From the NCBI GenBank assembly GCA_001586195.1, contig CP014609.1, forward strand, positions 3,842,501 to 3,906,500: a stretch of 64,000 bases of DNA, written 5' to 3'. The DNA comes from Solibacillus silvestris. GTDB taxonomy: Bacteria; Bacillota; Bacilli; Bacillales_A; Planococcaceae. Every line of letters begins with the position of its first letter. Position 1 is the first letter of the stretch. Both the position numbers and the translations under genes were made by a program. Below, piece by piece: positions 59,825 through 64,000 of the stretch. The notes beneath the pieces are model-generated. The model was not told the origin of the DNA. It did not search any database and worked only from the letters and a program-made list of their open reading frames with translations.

Positions 59825-61307
59825 GAAAAAGGTGATTGTAATAGGAGGAGGGCTTGGTGGTTTATCAGCTGCGATCTCACTTCAGCAAAAAGGATACAAT
59901 GTTGACCTATACGAACAGAATCATCATCTAGGCGGAAAGTTGAACCGTTTGGAGCAGGATGGTTTTGGTTTTGACCTGGGTCCATCCATACTAACGATGC
60001 CTCATATATTCGAAACTTTATTTCAGCAAAGCGGAAAACAAATGAGCGATTATGTTCCGGTTCAGCGATTGGAGCATCAATGGCGCTCATTTTTCCCGGA
60101 CGGTAATACACTTGATTTATATGAGGATTTACAGGATATGGAGAACTTGAATCCTTCTCTAACGAAAAAAGACATTAAACAATACAAAAAACTACTGGAA
60201 TATTCTAAAGGATTATATGAAATAACGGAGCAAGGGTACTTTAATCAAGGGTTAGACAATTTAAAGGAAGTGCTCCAATATCACGGTGCGTTCCAATCAT
60301 TGTGGAAATTTGATTTATCTTCCACAATGTTTGATGCAATTGATAAAAGAATAAAGAACCCGCAATTCCGGGATATGCTAAGTTATATTGTAAAATATGT
60401 TGGATCTTCCGCCTATCATGCGCCGGCTGTTCTAAATATGATGATTTACATGCAGCATGCCCAGGGAATTTGGTATGTACCTGGTGGAATGCATAATTTA
60501 GCAAATGCTTTAGTGAAGTTAGCAGAGGAGATTGGTGTGACATTCCATCTTGGGAAAAAGATCGTGAAATTAGATAAAAACAAACGAGTTATTACAGCTG
60601 CCTATACAGATGATGGAATGAAGTTGACTGCCGATTATTTTGTTTCCAATATGGAAGTCATCCCAACGTACAAACAATTAACAGAAGAAAAAGAAAGTTA
60701 TACCGATAAATTAGATAAAAAATTCGAACCCGCAAGCTCGGGGCTGGTTTTACATTTAGGGGTTAAAAATAGCTATCCGCAACTTGCCCATCATAATTTC
60801 TTTTTCTCCAACAATATGAAAAAGCAAATGAATCTGATTTTTGAAAAGCATCAACTTCCTGATGACCCGGTCATTTATTTAGTGAACGTGAATAAAACTG
60901 ATCCAAAACAAGCACTGCCAGGCCATGAGAATCTGAAAATTCTTCCACATATTCCCCACCTTCAAGATAAACACCTAACTCGACAGGAGTATACCGAGTT
61001 TGCGGAAAAGGTATTAATCAAGCTGGAAAATATGGGATTGGACAGACTTAGAGAAAGTATTGTCACAAAGGATATGTGGACACCGCATGATATTGAACGA
61101 ACGTACTCTTCAGACCGCGGGGCAATTTACGGAACCGTATCCGATAAGAAAATGAATAAAGGATTTAAACATCCGAAGCAAAGTGAACGTTATGACAATT
61201 TATATTTCGTTGGGGGAACCGTCAATCCAGGCGGCGGCATGCCAATGGTTACGCTTAGCGGGCAGCAGGTGGCGAAGAAACTAATCGAAAGAGACAGGCT
61301 GAAGTAG
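59814..61307 (+). CDS. crtP: 4,4'-diaponeurosporene oxygenase (CrtP-type)
   Basis: The 497-residue FAD enzyme oxidises the terminal methyl of 4,4'-diaponeurosporene in staphyloxanthin-type carotenoid synthesis, at the membrane. It closely resembles Staphylococcus aureus CrtP over its length: VIGGGLGGLSAAI (about 9-21), GFGFDLGPSILTMP, HQWRSFFPDG, KYVGSSAYHAPAVL, FEPASSGLVLHLGV, and C-terminal FAD motif FVGGTVNPGGGMPMVTLSGQQ (GGTVNPGGGMPM). It overlaps the truncated frame before it. The group is clear; whether it acts on C30 or another apocarotenoid is inferred. Confidence 0.93.
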   Translation: MSGKKKVIVIGGGLGGLSAAISLQQKGYNVDLYEQNHHLGGKLNRLEQDGFGFDLGPSILTMPHIFETLFQQSGKQMSDYVPVQRLEHQWRSFFPDGNTLDLYEDLQDMENLNPSLTKKDIKQYKKLLEYSKGLYEITEQGYFNQGLDNLKEVLQYHGAFQSLWKFDLSSTMFDAIDKRIKNPQFRDMLSYIVKYVGSSAYHAPAVLNMMIYMQHAQGIWYVPGGMHNLANALVKLAEEIGVTFHLGKKIVKLDKNKRVITAAYTDDGMKLTADYFVSNMEVIPTYKQLTEEKESYTDKLDKKFEPASSGLVLHLGVKNSYPQLAHHNFFFSNNMKKQMNLIFEKHQLPDDPVIYLVNVNKTDPKQALPGHENLKILPHIPHLQDKHLTRQEYTEFAEKVLIKLENMGLDRLRESIVTKDMWTPHDIERTYSSDRGAIYGTVSDKKMNKGFKHPKQSERYDNLYFVGGTVNPGGGMPMVTLSGQQVAKKLIERDRLK

Positions 61308-61354
61308 ACAGCGTATTAGCTATTAGACAAAAGCAAATGGAAGGAACATGATCA

Positions 61355-62473
61355 ATGGAAACTTTGTATTTGGTTGTGCAAATACTATCCTTACTCGGTT
61401 TATTATGTGGTGTGCTGATGTTTTGGTCTACAAGAAAACCGCCAGCAAAAGAGGGGAATCAGCCATTACCTGCATTGTCGATCATCATACCAGCCAGAAA
61501 TGAAGCGCTTCGGTTGCCGCCATTGTTAAAATCACTCCAGCAGCAAAGTTGGAAGAGTTTTGAAATAATTGTAGTCGATGATGGTTCCTCGGATCATACT
61601 GCTGAAGTTGCATTATCATACGGAGCGAAGGTATTAAATAGTAAAAAAGTAGGCGGGATGAGCCCGGGTAAATCCAATGCTTGTGCGTACGGGGCACAAT
61701 CTGCAAAAGGAGAATGGCTGCTGTTTTTAGATGCGGATGTTCAGCTTGCCGATGAGGACAGCCTTGAGCGCATGATGAACAGCTTCAGCAAGCAAGAAGG
61801 AAAAGGGATCTTATCCATTCAACCGTATCACCGGATTGTAAAATGTTACGAAAATTTATCCGTAATATTTAATATTATTGTGCTGACAGGAATGAATGTA
61901 TTTACCGTTTGGAAAGGAAAGTTTGCAACGGCAGGATCATTTGGACCATGTATCCTTTGTGATAAGGCGAGCTATATTTCAACAGGGGGGCATGAGGCAG
62001 CGGAAGAGTCGATTATGGATGACTTTGCACTGAGTGATGTTTTTTTAGCTAAAGACTTACCGGTAACCAATTATGCCGGCAAAGGGATTATTAATATGCG
62101 TATGTATGAAGAGGGACCGAAACAATTATTGGAAGGCTGGACAAAAAATCTGGCAACAGCTTCACAGTCTACTCATAGATTTGTTATGATGCTCATTCAG
62201 CTGTGGATTTTTGGTGTCATAATGGCAGTGTCGGCAACAATTCTCGCTTTTTTGACGGAATCTTCTGTGGCGCTCTTATGCGGAATTATTGTCTACTTAT
62301 TATACGGAGGGCATGTGTATTTTCTGGCGAGAAGAGCAGGGAATTTTCATCTCATGATGTTCTTGTTCTATCCTTTTTTTGTTTTATTTTTTACAGCCGT
62401 ATTTTTATATTCATTATATCGCACACATGTTTTACATTCGGTCATGTGGAAAGGCAGAAAAATCAAAGTGTAA
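61355..62473 (+). CDS. crtQ: 4,4'-diaponeurosporenoate glycosyltransferase (CrtQ-type)
   Basis: The 372-residue family 2 transferase esterifies a sugar to the carotenoid acid. It has an N-terminal membrane helix, IIIPARNEALRLPPLL (about 43-58), VVDDGSSDHT, LFLDADVQL (DxD) and three C-terminal helices (about 275-360). GGHEAAEESIMDDFAL matches the Q/RxxRW-like region of CrtQ. AAGGA is 8 bases before ATG. It lies 47 bases after crtP and 12 before crtO. Confidence 0.92.
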   Translation: METLYLVVQILSLLGLLCGVLMFWSTRKPPAKEGNQPLPALSIIIPARNEALRLPPLLKSLQQQSWKSFEIIVVDDGSSDHTAEVALSYGAKVLNSKKVGGMSPGKSNACAYGAQSAKGEWLLFLDADVQLADEDSLERMMNSFSKQEGKGILSIQPYHRIVKCYENLSVIFNIIVLTGMNVFTVWKGKFATAGSFGPCILCDKASYISTGGHEAAEESIMDDFALSDVFLAKDLPVTNYAGKGIINMRMYEEGPKQLLEGWTKNLATASQSTHRFVMMLIQLWIFGVIMAVSATILAFLTESSVALLCGIIVYLLYGGHVYFLARRAGNFHLMMFLFYPFFVLFFTAVFLYSLYRTHVLHSVMWKGRKIKV

Positions 62474-62485
62474 TAGGAGAGAGGT

Positions 62486-62971
62486 ATGACAGTCATAAAT
62501 GCAATTTGGCTTCTCATTGTTAATATAATGGTATGGCTTGTTCTTCATTTTTCGATTTCAGCGCTCTGTTTCAAAATTCCTTTACGCTATTTTTTGAAGG
62601 ATGTTGTATTTCTCCGTATTGCAGAGTGGGAGGAAAACGGGAAGATATGGAACCGGTTATTTTTAGTGAAGAAATGGAAAAGGCACTTAATTGATGGGTC
62701 TTCGATTGCAAAGAAAAGTTATAATAAAAGCCATTTGCACGGTACAAAGCGGGAAGATTTAAAGATTTTTGCAGCTGAAACAAAAAGAGCGGAGATAACG
62801 CATTGGCTGCTAATTTTGCCAGCGCCCCTTTTTTTCATATGGAATCCTGTTTGGGCAGGCTGGATTAACATCGCCTATGCACTCTTCGCCAACGTCCCAT
62901 TTATTATGACGCAACGTTATAACAGAGGACGAATTGAGTCTATTGTAGGTTTATCTAATCGTAGCAATTAA
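62486..62971 (+). CDS. crtO: Glycosyl-4,4'-diaponeurosporenoate acyltransferase (CrtO-type)
   Basis: The 161-residue membrane enzyme adds a fatty acyl chain to the glycosyl carotenoid, the last step of staphyloxanthin-type synthesis. It resembles S. aureus CrtO: GKIWNRLFLVKKWKRHLIDG (WKRHLIDG), TKRAEITHWLLILP (about 100-113) and FANVPFIMTQRYNRGR (NVPFIMTQRYNR). Helices at about 5-25, 107-125 and 130-148. AGGAGAGAGG precedes ATG. Confidence 0.9.
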   Translation: MTVINAIWLLIVNIMVWLVLHFSISALCFKIPLRYFLKDVVFLRIAEWEENGKIWNRLFLVKKWKRHLIDGSSIAKKSYNKSHLHGTKREDLKIFAAETKRAEITHWLLILPAPLFFIWNPVWAGWINIAYALFANVPFIMTQRYNRGRIESIVGLSNRSN

Positions 62972-63066
62972 AAAGTATATCTATATCGTCCAATCGCAAA
63001 ATAAGACGTATGGAAGTTCACTATGTTAAAATTTTATTGAAATAATGTTTGAAGGAGACGATAAAA

Positions 63067-63792
63067 TTGGGTCAGTCATTACAAGGTAAAGTAGCGGTTG
63101 TAACAGGTGCTGCACGCGGAATCGGTAAAGCGGTAGCGGTAGCATTAGCAAAAGAGGGTGTGAACGTAGGGATCATTGCACGTTCGGAAGAGGCACTACA
63201 GCAAGTAGCGAAAGAAATTGAAAGCCATGGCGTTAAAGCTGCTTATGCAGTGGCGGATGTTTCGAATTTAGAACAAGTACAGAAGGCTGCTGCCCATCTA
63301 AAAGAAAAGTTGGGGTTAACGGATATTTTAGTTAACAATGCAGGTGTCGGGAAATTTGAAAAGCTCGTGGACATGGATCCGGCAGAATTTAAAGAAATTG
63401 TCGACATCAACGTAATGGGTACTTTTTATGTATCGCACACAATTGTACCGCAATTAATCGAGAAAAACGCGGGTGATGTTATTAATATTTCATCAACAAA
63501 CGGTTTAAACGGTGCGGCAACATCAAGTGCATACAGTGCTTCTAAATTCGGTGTCATCGGCTTAACCGAGTCACTTGCTGCAGAAGTGCGCCGTAACAAT
63601 ATTCGCGTAACAGCATTAGCGCCAAGTACGATTGCAACAGATTTGGCGGATGCACTGAACTTAGTGCCTGATGAAAAAAGAGATCAATATATGCACCCTG
63701 AAGATATTGCGGATTATATTATTGCTCAATTAAAGCTGAACAATCGCATGTACATTAAAAACGCGACATTAATGAATACAAATCCATTCTAA
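63067..63792 (+). CDS. SDR-family 3-oxoacyl reductase (FabG-like)
   Basis: The 241-residue classical SDR has TGAARGIG (about 14-21), NNAGVG, catalytic serine in NISSTNG and YSASK (Tyr about 151), and ends NRMYIKNATLMNTNPF, like the FabG-related group common in Bacillus (PRK07666 type, from memory). It would use NADPH on 3-oxoacyl or related ketones. Start TTG 63067 is 9 bases after AAGGAG; the upstream frame contains that site. Monocistronic. Confidence 0.88.
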   Translation: MGQSLQGKVAVVTGAARGIGKAVAVALAKEGVNVGIIARSEEALQQVAKEIESHGVKAAYAVADVSNLEQVQKAAAHLKEKLGLTDILVNNAGVGKFEKLVDMDPAEFKEIVDINVMGTFYVSHTIVPQLIEKNAGDVINISSTNGLNGAATSSAYSASKFGVIGLTESLAAEVRRNNIRVTALAPSTIATDLADALNLVPDEKRDQYMHPEDIADYIIAQLKLNNRMYIKNATLMNTNPF

Positions 63793-63825
63793 TCATGGAC
63801 CGGTTTTCATAACTGTTGAATATGA

Positions 63826-63869
63826 AAAAGCCCTTCATTCTGTTTGCTGCAGACTGAAGGGCTTTTTTT
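63826..63869. terminator. Bidirectional terminator
   Basis: AAAGCCCTTCATTCTG pairs with CAGACTGAAGGGCTTT (one mismatch), followed by TTTT, between convergent genes. Confidence 0.9.
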
Positions 63870-63898
63870 AATAATTCTATTTTAGGGTGTAAAAGCGA

Positions 63899-64000
63899 TT
63901 AGAATTCCTCTTTTAATATAGAGTAATAAACACTATCCACGAGAGTACCTTTAATCATATGATTTTTTCGCATCGTTCCTTCATGGGTCATCCCTAAACG
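63899..64000 (-). CDS. GNAT acetyltransferase, C-terminal end only
   Basis: On the minus strand, a frame open to the window edge ends at TAA 63901-63899. The visible 33 residues include LGMTHEGTMRKNHMIKGT and DSVYYSILKEEF, typical of the C-terminus of RimJ/RimL-type N-acetyltransferases. The rest lies outside the window. Confidence 0.8.
   Translation of the reverse strand, partial: RLGMTHEGTMRKNHMIKGTLVDSVYYSILKEEF

Noticed and set aside
59651-61307. Frameshifted crtP beginning at 59651
   Set aside because: The downstream gene has its own full FAD-binding N-terminus, so the upstream frame is a separate truncated copy.

Overview
The window is a low-GC Firmicute chromosome segment. It fits a spore-forming, rod-shaped member of the Planococcaceae/Caryophanaceae (Solibacillus/Lysinibacillus-like). 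Clues are the rRNA spacer and 5S sequence, a Tlp-type small acid-soluble spore protein, a large SLH-anchored S-layer protein, frequent TTG/GTG starts behind strong AGGAGG sites, and a staphyloxanthin-type crtP-crtQ-crtO cluster. The genus is inferred from sequence character only; no 16S gene is present.

Layout. 1-1620: 3' end of an rRNA operon (23S, 5S, terminator). 1.7-8.6 kb: a LytTR regulator divergent from isocitrate lyase, then a glyoxylate-type aminotransferase, adenine deaminase, a glycosyltransferase and a DUF1232 protein. 8.6-12.7 kb (minus): an amino-sugar-kinase-like gene coupled to an argininosuccinate-lyase-like gene, then a GNAT/EamA pair. 12.9-17.4 kb: PfkB kinase, a phased repeat array, and an XRE regulator with an ABC exporter. 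17.4-23.2 kb: DUF421 protein, Fsr-type MFS transporter, and the lactate operon lutABC with lutR and a clear promoter/operator. 23.3-30.1 kb: a KdpD/Usp-like protein divergent from a complete seven-gene Mrp Na+/H+ antiporter operon. 30.1-33.2 kb: a DnaA-box cluster followed by a YtrA-type regulator/ABC operon. 33.2-41 kb: metallophosphoesterase, second phased array, rhodanese, alanyl-tRNA editing protein, gamma-glutamyltransferase, Gfo/Idh/MocA oxidoreductase and CoA-disulfide reductase, with two RNA-like structured intergenic elements. 41-51 kb: tlp, a Ca2+-type P-ATPase, a double P-loop protein, an SDR, DUF1722, a formamidase-family protein and two unrecognised proteins. 51-57.4 kb: a class III CoA-transferase, the third phased array and the S-layer gene. 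57.8-64 kb: a TPR-GGDEF protein, the carotenoid genes (preceded by a 57-codon truncated dehydrogenase), an SDR and the end of a GNAT gene.

The most unusual signal is not a gene. Three intergenic arrays (13898-14215, 34056-34247, 52244-52379) carry 7-13 copies of an 8-10 bp core repeated at almost exactly 21 bp, i.e. two helical turns, while the ~11-13 bp between cores are unrelated. Two arrays share the core TATTAGAA; the third uses GAAAGTAGAA at the same period. Second is a cluster of five perfect and two near-perfect DnaA boxes, all in one orientation, at 30147-30487, far from any dnaA/dnaN gene. Other points are a pseudoknot-like element at 39351-39476, a triple TTCTGTTA motif between the LytTR gene and aceA, and two genes whose ribosome binding sites point to non-AUG (ATA, ATT) starts.
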